The translations under genes and the position numbers were made by a program. Shown here in pieces: positions 27,469-35,401 of a stretch of DNA of 64,000 bases. Under the pieces are notes generated by a model, which saw nothing but the letters and a program-made list of their open reading frames with translations, was not told where the DNA came from and searched no databases. Every line of letters begins with the position of its first letter. The first letter of the stretch is position 1. Source of the DNA: CAKAHY01 sp963522175 (GTDB lineage: Bacteria; Bacillota; Clostridia; Lachnospirales; Lachnospiraceae); contig CAUQXC010000003.1 in NCBI GenBank assembly GCA_963522175.1, positions 1 through 64,000 of the forward strand, given 5' to 3'.

Positions 27469-28800
27469 TTATTTACACCATGCCAAGGAACCCATAGGAT
27501 CCCACGGTTTTAACACTATAGGCTCTGCTTGAAAAGCTTTAAGCTGCTCATGAGAGAGATACTTTTTATTTATAACTATTTGATAGGTGTATTGATCCAT
27601 CCACTCATCCGTCATAACAAGATAGCCTTTGCCGTCTCCGTCTTCCCCCCATGAATTTTCTATTTTCCACCTGTTCGCTTTACCGTTCTCGTCAAGGTTT
27701 ACCCCTGTAAGAAGCATCGCATGAGTCATAAGACTTTCACCGTAATCAAGACTGTCCTCTTTGCTTTGAATGAATTTCATATCAAAGCTTTCCTCATATT
27801 CAAAACCGTTCATGGCCAAAACTCCGGTTTTTCTGCTTAAAAACTTTCCTACATCACAGCCGAACCAAACAGTTTCCTTATCCTTAAGCTGTCGTATAGC
27901 CAAAGCTTTAAACTCATCCATTTTAAGATTAAGGTATTTTACAGCCTTTGCACCTATTACATTTCCCAAATACTCAACCGTAAAGCTGCGGTTATAAGGC
28001 TTGTCCTTAGTAGGTGCATTTATAATGCTTATATAGTCCTCCAAGTCCGTGCCTATATATTTTTCATAAAAGCTTTGCGGGCTTAATCCCAAATCTCTGT
28101 GGAAATTGTCATCCTTATCATAATATTCGAAGTCGAAGTGCTTAAGCGGAGTACCCAACATTACACACAGAAAGGTATATACTTCTTCCACCTGTTTATT
28201 CTTAACAGAAATAAGCTCATTCTCACTCTTACCCCGAGCGTGTAAATCACGAAGCTCTTTTGCAAAAATACGAAGCTTTTTATTCAAAAGATCATTTAAC
28301 ATTCTTGAATTTTCCATGTGGAAGGTATCCGGCATAAGCTTTTTCGGAAGTATTCCGTATTTTTTTATAACGGCTACTATCATATCCCACTGACCGCCGT
28401 CCTGCTGCGGTGTTTGCAAAAGAAAACGCACCAGTCTGTCGTCAAGCCCTCTGTCTGCAGTATCTATTATAGCTTGCAAAAAATAATTTGCTTTTTCAAG
28501 CTTATCAAAAAAGAACAAGTATCCCTGAGACAATTCGAAATTTTTTATATTTAAATTTTTTTCTATCTTATGTCTCAGAAAATTTTGCGAAGCGAATATC
28601 CAACATCTTCCGCTTTGCTTTTGATTTGTTACATCTCCCGTTTCTATATTTTCCGAGAAAACAAAGCTTGTCTTATTTATAAGGTCTCCGTTAAAGGTTG
28701 CCTCATCAACACCTACTTTTTTAACGGCATTTTGCAAGACCCTGTATTTTTTCGAATCGTAGCTTTTTTCACATAAGCTCAAATCTATATCTTTTCTCAT
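27469..28800 (-). CDS. pepC: Aminopeptidase C (bleomycin hydrolase family, C1B)
   Basis: A 443-residue cytoplasmic papain-fold aminopeptidase. The catalytic triad is visible: Cys in NQKQSGRCWIFA (about residue 68), His in LMTHAMLLTGV and Asn in KIENSWGEDGDGKGY. PepC forms a self-compartmentalised hexamer that trims peptides from the N-terminus. GAGGGAAA precedes ATG 28800, and a good promoter lies 36 bases upstream. Confidence 0.95.
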   Translation of the reverse strand: MRKDIDLSLCEKSYDSKKYRVLQNAVKKVGVDEATFNGDLINKTSFVFSENIETGDVTNQKQSGRCWIFASQNFLRHKIEKNLNIKNFELSQGYLFFFDKLEKANYFLQAIIDTADRGLDDRLVRFLLQTPQQDGGQWDMIVAVIKKYGILPKKLMPDTFHMENSRMLNDLLNKKLRIFAKELRDLHARGKSENELISVKNKQVEEVYTFLCVMLGTPLKHFDFEYYDKDDNFHRDLGLSPQSFYEKYIGTDLEDYISIINAPTKDKPYNRSFTVEYLGNVIGAKAVKYLNLKMDEFKALAIRQLKDKETVWFGCDVGKFLSRKTGVLAMNGFEYEESFDMKFIQSKEDSLDYGESLMTHAMLLTGVNLDENGKANRWKIENSWGEDGDGKGYLVMTDEWMDQYTYQIVINKKYLSHEQLKAFQAEPIVLKPWDPMGSLAWCK

Positions 28801-28835
28801 ATTTCCCTCAACTTTCTTAAAGTATTTTCTCTATA

Positions 28836-28864
28836 ATTCTACTCCTTTACAGTCTATCTTGCAA
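28836..28864 (-). promoter_or_regulatory. Promoter for pepC
   Basis: TTGCAA (28859-28864), 17-base spacer, TAGAAT (28836-28841) on the minus strand. Confidence 0.65.
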
Positions 28865-28870
28865 GCATAA

Positions 28871-28888
28871 AGTTAGGTATACCTCACT
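28871..28888. promoter_or_regulatory. Palindrome upstream of the pepC promoter, possible regulator site
   Basis: AGTTAGGTATACCTCACT contains the 10-base palindrome AGGTATACCT and begins seven bases upstream of the pepC -35. It touches the last base of the ABC gene stop. The TAGG-N4-CCT arrangement resembles metal-regulator (DtxR-like) boxes, but this is only a visual similarity. No T-run follows, so it is not a convincing terminator. Confidence 0.35.
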
Positions 28889-30642
28889 TATGTATTTAAA
28901 CCCGCCTCCCATGCCGAAGCACTTTCTCTGTGAGCAATAAATTTCTTGTAAATAGGAGAATTTTTAAGCAATTCTTCATGTTTTCCAATACTTTCGACTT
29001 TTCCGTTATCAAGAACTATTATTTTATCGGCATCTTTTACGGTATTAAGTTTATGAGCTATAACTATAACGGTTTTACCCTTAAGCAGATTTTTAAGAGC
29101 GATTAAAAGCTGTTTTTCGTTCTCCGGATCTACGCTTGATGTGGCCTCATCGAGTATTACTATTTTACTCGGCTTTAGCATCGCTCTTGCTATAGATATT
29201 CTTTGTCTTTCTCCTCCCGAAAGATTTGAGCCTCCCTCCTGAAGTACAGTATCATAACCGTCCTTAAGAGAGCTTATAAAGTCATGGCATCTTGCAAGCT
29301 TTGCAACCTCTTTTACTTCATCGTCACTTGCATCCGGTTTTCCGAATTTAATATTATTTTTTATAGTATCGTCAAATAAATACACGTCCTGAAACACAAA
29401 ACTGAAATTTGATAAAAATGCATCATAGCTGTAATCTCTTACATCTTTATCTCCTACGTATATAGCGCCTTTATTTACATCCCAAAATCTTGAAATCAAA
29501 TTACAAAGACTTGTCTTTCCGCTTCCTGAAAAACCTACTATTGCTGTTGTTTCTCCCTCATTTATTTGTAAACTCATATCCTTGAAAAGTTCTTTCTCAT
29601 CATACGCAAAGCTTATATTATTTATGTTTATATCGGAATTTTTAAGTATTTTTTCTTTTCCCTCGCTTATCACAGGCAAGTCCCTGAGTTTTATAAGAGT
29701 ATCAAGGTTTTGAATGGCAACACCCTTAATATTTTGCATACTTCCGACCATTTCGTAACCGTTAAAAACTATAAATGATGATATTATAAGAACTATGGCT
29801 TTCTGTATTTCAAGCTGTCCGTTCAAAAATCTTAGAAGTGATACTCCTATAATAACACAGGTTCCAAGCTTAAAAATCAGTACATAAGCAAACTGAACAG
29901 GCGCTATAACTTTTTCCACATTTAAAAAACCTTTTCTTGTATCGCTGATTGCAGTCTCAAGCTCGGACATTACTTCCTTATTTTTTCCGAAAGCTTTAAG
30001 TACACTTATTCCGTTCACATATTCGAGTACATAAGCGTTCATATTAAGCTTTATTCCCGACAACAGCTTGGTAAAACTGTCCAGCCTTTTTTGGACAAGA
30101 TTATTTACAAGAGTTCCTATGGCAACAGTCACAAGAATTATAAGTCCCGTTAAAAAGTCAAAAGGAAATACAAATAAAGCCATTATAACGGTTTGAACGG
30201 TTCCTACCAAAAGCAAGTCTATTATAGAGAATCCCGCCGTTTCCAAATCGGTAACTACACTTGAAAGCCCACCTGAAATATTTCCCGTTCGCTTACCGGC
30301 AAAATACCCCATATTTACTTTTTTAAGCCTGTCCCCTATGATGAGCCTGTTTTCGGCACCTATGCTGTAGGAAGCTATGTTTTTATTCATATCCGCCAAA
30401 TAGGCAAAAATTATTTTTCCTGCAAGGCAGGCAAATATAATACCGAATACCGCATATACATCAAGCATTGTCAAAACTCTGCCTTCAAAAATATTTTCGC
30501 AAATTCTTATAAACAGAAGTAAAATTCCGCCCAGAGATCCTCCTTCAAAAATACTTTTAAAGGTTTCAAATATAAGCATATCAGTGACTTTTTTTGAATA
30601 AGTACCCGCAACAGTATACAGCTTGGCAATCAATTTTCTCAT
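28888..30642 (-). CDS. ABC exporter half-transporter, second of a TetR-linked pair
   Basis: A 584-residue fusion of membrane domain and ATPase. Walker A GFSGSGKTS, signature LSGGERQR and Walker B IVILDEATSSVD are all canonical. Both nucleotide sites of the pair therefore look active, unlike the exporter at 14-18 kb. GGAGGCG precedes ATG 30642, and the ATG directly follows the stop of the first subunit. The partner gene and the TetR regulator suggest efflux or siderophore/peptide transport; the substrate is unknown. Confidence 0.9.
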   Translation of the reverse strand: MRKLIAKLYTVAGTYSKKVTDMLIFETFKSIFEGGSLGGILLLFIRICENIFEGRVLTMLDVYAVFGIIFACLAGKIIFAYLADMNKNIASYSIGAENRLIIGDRLKKVNMGYFAGKRTGNISGGLSSVVTDLETAGFSIIDLLLVGTVQTVIMALFVFPFDFLTGLIILVTVAIGTLVNNLVQKRLDSFTKLLSGIKLNMNAYVLEYVNGISVLKAFGKNKEVMSELETAISDTRKGFLNVEKVIAPVQFAYVLIFKLGTCVIIGVSLLRFLNGQLEIQKAIVLIISSFIVFNGYEMVGSMQNIKGVAIQNLDTLIKLRDLPVISEGKEKILKNSDININNISFAYDEKELFKDMSLQINEGETTAIVGFSGSGKTSLCNLISRFWDVNKGAIYVGDKDVRDYSYDAFLSNFSFVFQDVYLFDDTIKNNIKFGKPDASDDEVKEVAKLARCHDFISSLKDGYDTVLQEGGSNLSGGERQRISIARAMLKPSKIVILDEATSSVDPENEKQLLIALKNLLKGKTVIVIAHKLNTVKDADKIIVLDNGKVESIGKHEELLKNSPIYKKFIAHRESASAWEAGLNT

Positions 30643-32358
30643 TTATATCGCCTCCGTTTCAATATTTGCGCCTATGTGCGCTTCCCACATTTCTTTATAA
30701 ATTTTGCTTTTTTCAAGAAGCTCTCCGTGTTTTCCTATAGCCTCTATATTTCCCTTGTCAATAACAATTATCTTATCCGCATTCACAATGGTGGACAGCC
30801 TGTGAGCTATCATTATTACGGTCTTTTCTTTAATCAGAGCGTTTATGGACTTTTGTATCTCCGCCTCATTGTCCGGATCGGAATAAGCCGTCGCTTCATC
30901 AAGAAGTACTATAGGGCTGTTTTTTAGAAGTGCTCTGGCTATAGTTATTCTTTGTCTTTCTCCCCCCGAAAGGCTTCCTCCGGAATCTCCTACAAGAGTG
31001 TCATATTTCTCCGGAAGAGACATTATGAAATCATGGCAGCTTGCCTTCTTACAAGCTTCCTTTACCTCTTCAAGGCTTGCATCAGCCTTCGCAAATCTCA
31101 TATTTTCAAGAATACTTTTTTTAAACAAATAGTTTTCCTGTGAAACATAGGTCACGAGCTCCATATTCTGCTCTATAGGTATATCCTTCAAATCCGTATT
31201 CCCTATTTTAATCGTACCGCCTTTTGTATTCCAAAAGCCTGCAATCAATTTTGCAATACTCGACTTTCCTCCTCCGGAGTATCCTACGATAGCTGTCAAT
31301 TCACCTTCTTTCGCGGTAAATGATAAATTCTCAAATAATTTTTTTTCATCATTATATGAAAAACAAACATTTTCAAAGTTTACATCATAGGAATCAATTT
31401 TTTGCCTCGTCTTTCCCCTTTCAAGTTCTTTTAAATCGCTTACACTCTTAATTTCATCCAATATAACTCCTATATTTGCCATTATATCCATGTGGCTCAT
31501 TGCCTTTATCAAAGGCTTATAGCAGGCGTATGAAAGTAAAATCGCCATTACCGCAGTATTTACTCCTATATCGCCTTTCATATAAAGATATAGAACTGTC
31601 GGAACCACAAAAAGAAGGGATGAGGGAAACACCTCCTGTGCTGCAGTTATGGCAAAGCAGACACTTAAGTACCAGTCAAGCATTGCCGATTTATTATTTT
31701 CAACAGATTCTCTGTATTTCCCGTATGACGATGCCGACTTGTTGAAAGCTTTTATTATATTTATTCCTTTTACATACTCAACTATATCGGTATGCATTCT
31801 TTTGGATGCCTCCTGATATCTTTTGGACTTTTCACTGTAGCCTGAGAGCATTAAAACGAGAAAAAGCATACCGAAAGGTACAGACAACAAGTTGGCTATT
31901 CCAAGCCTTACATCCAATGTAAAGATTATAACTATAAGCACCAGCGGGATAATTAAATTTGCAATGACCTCGGGTATTACATGCGCAATAGGTCTCTCAA
32001 GCTTGTCAAGAGTCTCCGTAACAAACTGTGTCCACTGTCCGCTGCTTTTTCCCTCAATTTCTCCCATGGATAAGCCGGCAAGCTTATGCACTACGGCTTT
32101 TCTTCTTGATTCTATAACCGCAAAAGCGAGATTATGCGAAGTCAATGTCGATATTTCATGAAATACCACGGCAAATAAAAAGCCCAGAAATATCATAAGA
32201 AAATCATAATTATATGCCCCTATATCCGTCACCCTGTTTATCATTTTTGTAATCAGGCTTGCAACTGCATAATACGGAACAACTCCGCACGCCACTCCTA
32301 TACACGCCGATACTACGGATATGATTATTACACCCGTATGTTCCTTTAAAAACTTCAT
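30643..32358 (-). CDS. ABC exporter half-transporter, first of a TetR-linked pair
   Basis: A 571-residue ABC exporter subunit with six membrane segments followed by the ATPase (Walker A GYSGGGKSS, signature LSGGERQR, Walker B IVLLDEATAYSD). ATG 32358 was chosen because AGGAGG stands eight bases before it. An ATG at 32394 also opens the frame but lies within the operator-like repeat and has no ribosome binding site. It forms a heterodimer with the gene that follows immediately. The upstream TetR gene ends at a terminator, and operator-like repeats lie between them. Confidence 0.9.
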   Translation of the reverse strand: MKFLKEHTGVIIISVVSACIGVACGVVPYYAVASLITKMINRVTDIGAYNYDFLMIFLGFLFAVVFHEISTLTSHNLAFAVIESRRKAVVHKLAGLSMGEIEGKSSGQWTQFVTETLDKLERPIAHVIPEVIANLIIPLVLIVIIFTLDVRLGIANLLSVPFGMLFLVLMLSGYSEKSKRYQEASKRMHTDIVEYVKGINIIKAFNKSASSYGKYRESVENNKSAMLDWYLSVCFAITAAQEVFPSSLLFVVPTVLYLYMKGDIGVNTAVMAILLSYACYKPLIKAMSHMDIMANIGVILDEIKSVSDLKELERGKTRQKIDSYDVNFENVCFSYNDEKKLFENLSFTAKEGELTAIVGYSGGGKSSIAKLIAGFWNTKGGTIKIGNTDLKDIPIEQNMELVTYVSQENYLFKKSILENMRFAKADASLEEVKEACKKASCHDFIMSLPEKYDTLVGDSGGSLSGGERQRITIARALLKNSPIVLLDEATAYSDPDNEAEIQKSINALIKEKTVIMIAHRLSTIVNADKIIVIDKGNIEAIGKHGELLEKSKIYKEMWEAHIGANIETEAI

Positions 32359-32384
32359 ACTCCGTTCCTCCTTTGTGTGTTTTG

Positions 32385-32413
32385 GTAAACACATTCGGTT
32401 AGTGTTTACTAAC
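32385..32413. promoter_or_regulatory. Operator-like inverted repeats before the ABC pair
   Basis: Two overlapping palindromes: GTAAACAC (32385-32392) with GTGTTTAC (32402-32409), and GTTAGT-GTTT-ACTAAC (32398-32413). The core AGTAAACACT is shared with the palindrome at the TetR promoter (33147-33163), so both are probably bound by the TetR protein. Confidence 0.6.
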
Positions 32414-32419
32414 TCTTAA

Positions 32420-32472
32420 AAACAAACCGGCTGCCACAAAAAAGGAAATTAAATTTCTTCTTCGTGACAGCC
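32420..32472 (-). terminator. Terminator after the TetR gene
   Basis: GGCTGTCAC (32464-32472) pairs with GTGGCAGCC (32429-32437) with one G-U pair, and a T-rich tail follows on the minus strand. Confidence 0.75.
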
Positions 32473-32492
32473 AAAAGCTTATTTATATTATT

Positions 32493-33116
32493 TTAAGCAG
32501 GAGCCAGAACCATTTTCTCCCATGCGTAGTTCAGTACGGGAGCCATCAGCTCTATAACAGCTTTCGCATCCTCATAGCTGTATTCTTTTGCTATGACCTC
32601 GAAAAGAGGGTTTAAAGCCATTGAGTAAAAGATTCTCATCTGCTCATCAGAAATTTTATTTATGGGAACACCTATCTGTTTAAGCTTGTTTAAAAAAATC
32701 CGGGACATATCAACCTCAAAGTCGATAATCATACTTCGTATATTTTCATATTTAGTTCCCGATGAGCAGTTAAACATAAGTTTGAATTCATCAAGATTTT
32801 TATAAATATACTCCAGCAGTCTGAAATCACTTCGTATGGAATCCTTATGAAAATCTTCTACTCCGAAGTTTTCCAAAGCCTTTACGGCTAATTCCGTCAT
32901 ATTAATACAATCTTTTCGAAACTCTTCAAATACCGGTTCGACAAGATAGGAAAACATGGCTTCCTTTGTATCAAAATGTCTGTAAAGTGCTCCCACCGTC
33001 AAATTTGAATTTTTTGCTATAACTCGCATAGACGCTTTTTCAAAGCCTTTTTCTAAAAACTCTTTTTTTGCGTTCTTAACAATCAGCTTATGCGAAACAG
33101 TCTTATCCCTTGCCAT
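32493..33116 (-). CDS. TetR/AcrR family transcriptional regulator
   Basis: A 207-residue repressor. The N-terminal helix-turn-helix is clear (AKKEFLEKGFEKASMRVIAK, then VGALYRHFDTKEAMFSYLV, residues 9-56). The ligand-binding C-terminal domain is unassigned. It has a strong promoter overlapped downstream by a palindrome that is repeated before the ABC exporter genes, which fits autorepression and repression of the exporter with release by the exported compound. The ribosome binding site (AGAG) is weak. Confidence 0.92.
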   Translation of the reverse strand: MARDKTVSHKLIVKNAKKEFLEKGFEKASMRVIAKNSNLTVGALYRHFDTKEAMFSYLVEPVFEEFRKDCINMTELAVKALENFGVEDFHKDSIRSDFRLLEYIYKNLDEFKLMFNCSSGTKYENIRSMIIDFEVDMSRIFLNKLKQIGVPINKISDEQMRIFYSMALNPLFEVIAKEYSYEDAKAVIELMAPVLNYAWEKMVLAPA

Positions 33117-33146
33117 AAAATCTCTTTTGAAAATAAATTTGTTTTT

Positions 33147-33163
33147 AGTAAATAGTGTTTACT
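33147..33163. promoter_or_regulatory. TetR operator at its own promoter
   Basis: The palindrome AGTAAA-TAGTG-TTTACT lies just downstream of the -10 box, across the expected transcription start. It shares AGTAAACACTA (minus strand) with the site before the ABC genes. Confidence 0.6.
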
Positions 33164-33171
33164 TACTTCCA

Positions 33172-33200
33172 AATATATCTCTTTTTTTGACAAATGTCAA
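33172..33200 (-). promoter_or_regulatory. Promoter for the tetR gene
   Basis: Consensus TTGACA (33195-33200), 17-base spacer and TATATT (33172-33177). Confidence 0.8.
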
Positions 33201-33204
33201 GAGT

Positions 33205-33254
33205 ATCAGTCGTCAACTTAGGAACTGCTATTAGTCGTCAACTTCGGAGCTGCT
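33205..33254. repeat. 25-bp tandem duplication at the 3' end of the anti-sigma gene
   Basis: Two adjacent 25-base units (33205-33229 and 33230-33254) differ at three positions. The inner copy encodes the last residues SSSEVDD and the stop; the outer copy lies after the stop. This looks like a local slippage duplication. Confidence 0.8.
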
Positions 33255-34589
33255 TGATACTATAGCACCGTTTGCCGCATTAATATCGTAGTCATATTCA
33301 ACGTTTCCGCTATAGAACTCTATGTCGTAGGTCTTTATTCCGTCATCATAATCAGGCTCAGCCTTAACAAATGAAACGCTTCCGTGTGAAAGGCCTGCAT
33401 GAGAAAGAGCTATCTCTTTTGCCTTCTCAATACCTATGTCTCCACTTGCATTGCCCGCACTTTGCTGTGGCTGCGGTGCAGTCTCCGCCTGCTGTACAGG
33501 TATGTTATAGTTTTCAATATCGAAATCGCTTGATACTATAGAACCGCTTGCCGCATCTATTTCATAGTCATACTCAACATTTCCGCTGTAGAACTCTACA
33601 TCATAAACCTGTCTTCCGTCATCATACTCAAGAGCAACCTTAACAAAAGTAACGTCCTTCTGAGCAACCTTTGCATGTGCAAGAGCAATTTGTTTTGCCT
33701 GTTCCGCAGTAATTTGCTTTGTACCGCCGTTTACAACTGCTGTAGTACGCACACCGCTTTCCATAACGTCTTCATCCATGTCATCGATCGCATCCGCAAT
33801 ATTTTCCCAAATGCTGTCATCATAGTCATAATCCACTATATCTCTTATATCTATGCCTCTTTTAATAACCAGATCCGCAATATCACTTACTCTCATTTTA
33901 GCCAGTTCCTTTGCATTTAGTGTATTGTCCTTGCTGACTAAGTTAAGTATAAATACAGCTTTTCCCACAGATACATTGTTTTCCTTTGCAAACTTATCCA
34001 CGCTGTTTGTATTGTTTAAAGTCTGGTTCATAACCGATGCCTGTACGTCGTTCTTGTAAAGAGCAAAATTTATATCATCAAGAACTTCGTCTTTAACCTT
34101 ATTGGCTCTATCCAAATTGTCATTTCTTACAGTAACCAATATTCCGGTATTCTGATCGCTAATATACCCGTTTTGAACCATTGAGCCTATGAGTGCATTT
34201 ACCGCAACCTTAAGCTCGGTGTTTTTTAAATCCATTCCGTCAAGAACCTTATCTCCGTCCCTGTTGGTAGACACTACGTTCAAAACCTTGTTTTTCTTGT
34301 TTGTTACAATTTCCACACCCGGGTTTACGTCTATATCGACACGTGAATCCGGAACATAATTGTTTCCATAGTACGGAACTCCGAAAGCTCCCGCTGCAAA
34401 CAATATACACGCAGCTGTCGCCGCACCTACAAAACCTCTACTAAATATATTAAACTTCTTTTTCATCACTTTTCTCGTCCTTTCTGCATCGGCAGAAACA
34501 ATATTTTGAGAGATTCTTTCAAACATATCCTCGGGAATCATTCCCGATACAGCAGCGTCGAGCTTCTTTTCAATATCTTCTCTTTTCAT
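33231..34589 (-). CDS. RsgI-like anti-sigma factor with two PepSY domains
   Basis: A 452-residue single-pass membrane protein. Residues 1-50 are cytoplasmic and presumably bind the sigma factor. One membrane segment lies at about 52-72. The outer part starts with the RsgI-type segment SRVDIDVNPGVEIVTNKKNK. Two PepSY repeats follow at about 290-365 and 385-452, each with YDVEFYSGNVEYDY or the near copy YDIEFYSGNVEYDY. RsgI proteins hold their sigma factor inactive until an outside signal is sensed; PepSY domains are common extracytoplasmic modules. AGGAGG precedes ATG 34589, which overlaps the sigma gene stop (TAATG). Confidence 0.88.
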   Translation of the reverse strand: MKREDIEKKLDAAVSGMIPEDMFERISQNIVSADAERTRKVMKKKFNIFSRGFVGAATAACILFAAGAFGVPYYGNNYVPDSRVDIDVNPGVEIVTNKKNKVLNVVSTNRDGDKVLDGMDLKNTELKVAVNALIGSMVQNGYISDQNTGILVTVRNDNLDRANKVKDEVLDDINFALYKNDVQASVMNQTLNNTNSVDKFAKENNVSVGKAVFILNLVSKDNTLNAKELAKMRVSDIADLVIKRGIDIRDIVDYDYDDSIWENIADAIDDMDEDVMESGVRTTAVVNGGTKQITAEQAKQIALAHAKVAQKDVTFVKVALEYDDGRQVYDVEFYSGNVEYDYEIDAASGSIVSSDFDIENYNIPVQQAETAPQPQQSAGNASGDIGIEKAKEIALSHAGLSHGSVSFVKAEPDYDDGIKTYDIEFYSGNVEYDYDINAANGAIVSSSSEVDD

Positions 34590-35161
34590 TAAAAGCCCTC
34601 CTCTTCTAAATATTTTTGCATCTTCCTGACAGTCCTGTTGTACTTTGAAAGTACCGTATTTATAGACATATCAAGAAGTTCAGCTATTTCTCGATTTTTA
34701 AGCCCTGTCACGGCATGAAGCATAAGTATAGTTCTTTCGCTTTCTTCCAACTTATTTATTGCGGTTTTAAGAACAATACGCTCACCGACATCCTCTACGA
34801 AAGAAAAATCTTGTTCCGGCACATCATTATCATCCTCCAAACTGCCTTCTTTTTTTCTTTCACGGATTTTCATCAGTGCAAAATTTCTTGCTATTGTAAA
34901 AATCCAAGCCATCGGCTTGTCGTAAGAGCTGTAATCTGCTGCTTTATGATAAATTTTCAAAAAAGTCTCTTGCAAAACATCCTCTGCATCATGAGTATTT
35001 TTTGTTATTGAAAGGGCAAAGGCATAAATACTTCTATTGGTTTTTTCATATAAAGTATGTAAAGCCTCCATACTTCCCTTTGCGATATCTTTTATAAGTT
35101 TGTCATCCACCGTCGACGAAATTTTTTGACCCGCTTCCAAGACAGCCACAAAATTAAGCAT
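34589..35161 (-). CDS. ECF-type RNA polymerase sigma factor
   Basis: A 190-residue sigma-70 family protein with only regions 2 and 4. Region 2 has DAEDVLQETFLKIYHKA and MAWIFTIARNFALMKIRER. Region 4 has LMLHAVTGLKNREIAELLDM followed by VLSKYNRTVRKMQKYL. It is coupled to the anti-sigma gene downstream by a one-base stop/start overlap, the usual arrangement for a sigma/anti-sigma pair. AAGGATG precedes the ATG. Its regulon cannot be seen here. Confidence 0.92.
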   Translation of the reverse strand: MLNFVAVLEAGQKISSTVDDKLIKDIAKGSMEALHTLYEKTNRSIYAFALSITKNTHDAEDVLQETFLKIYHKAADYSSYDKPMAWIFTIARNFALMKIRERKKEGSLEDDNDVPEQDFSFVEDVGERIVLKTAINKLEESERTILMLHAVTGLKNREIAELLDMSINTVLSKYNRTVRKMQKYLEEEGF

Positions 35162-35307
35162 CTCTAATTCATCCTTTCACTATATTAATGCATGAGAATA
35201 TCATTTTATTGCAAGCTATTGCAAATTTTTGATATTTTTTTTTAAAAAGTTTTTTCTTCACTTTTAAGGACTTGAAAAAACGTTTGTAAATCGGCATTTC
35301 TGCGTAT

Positions 35308-35337
35308 ATTGTAACCGATACCTTTTATATCGGTCAA
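35308..35337 (-). promoter_or_regulatory. Promoter with built-in inverted repeat for the sigma/anti-sigma operon
   Basis: TTGACC (35332-35337), an 18-base spacer and TACAAT (35308-35313) look like a sigma-A promoter. The spacer is almost filled by ACCGATA-N7-TATCGGT (35314-35334), a perfect seven-base inverted repeat overlapping the -35, well placed for a regulator. Confidence 0.6.
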
Positions 35338-35356
35338 CTACATATTAATAAATATA

Positions 35357-35391
35357 AAATGCCCCTAAACCTGAAAGTTTTCGGGGCAAAT
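35357..35391 (-). terminator. Terminator after the membrane GH3 gene
   Basis: TGCCCC / GGGGCA stem with a 17-base loop followed by TTTTATA on the minus strand, 10 bases after the stop codon. Confidence 0.75.
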
Positions 35392-35401
35392 ATCCTGTTT
35401 T

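Noticed and set aside
28871..28888. Terminator for the ABC exporter pair
   Set aside because: The palindrome is short and not followed by a T-run.
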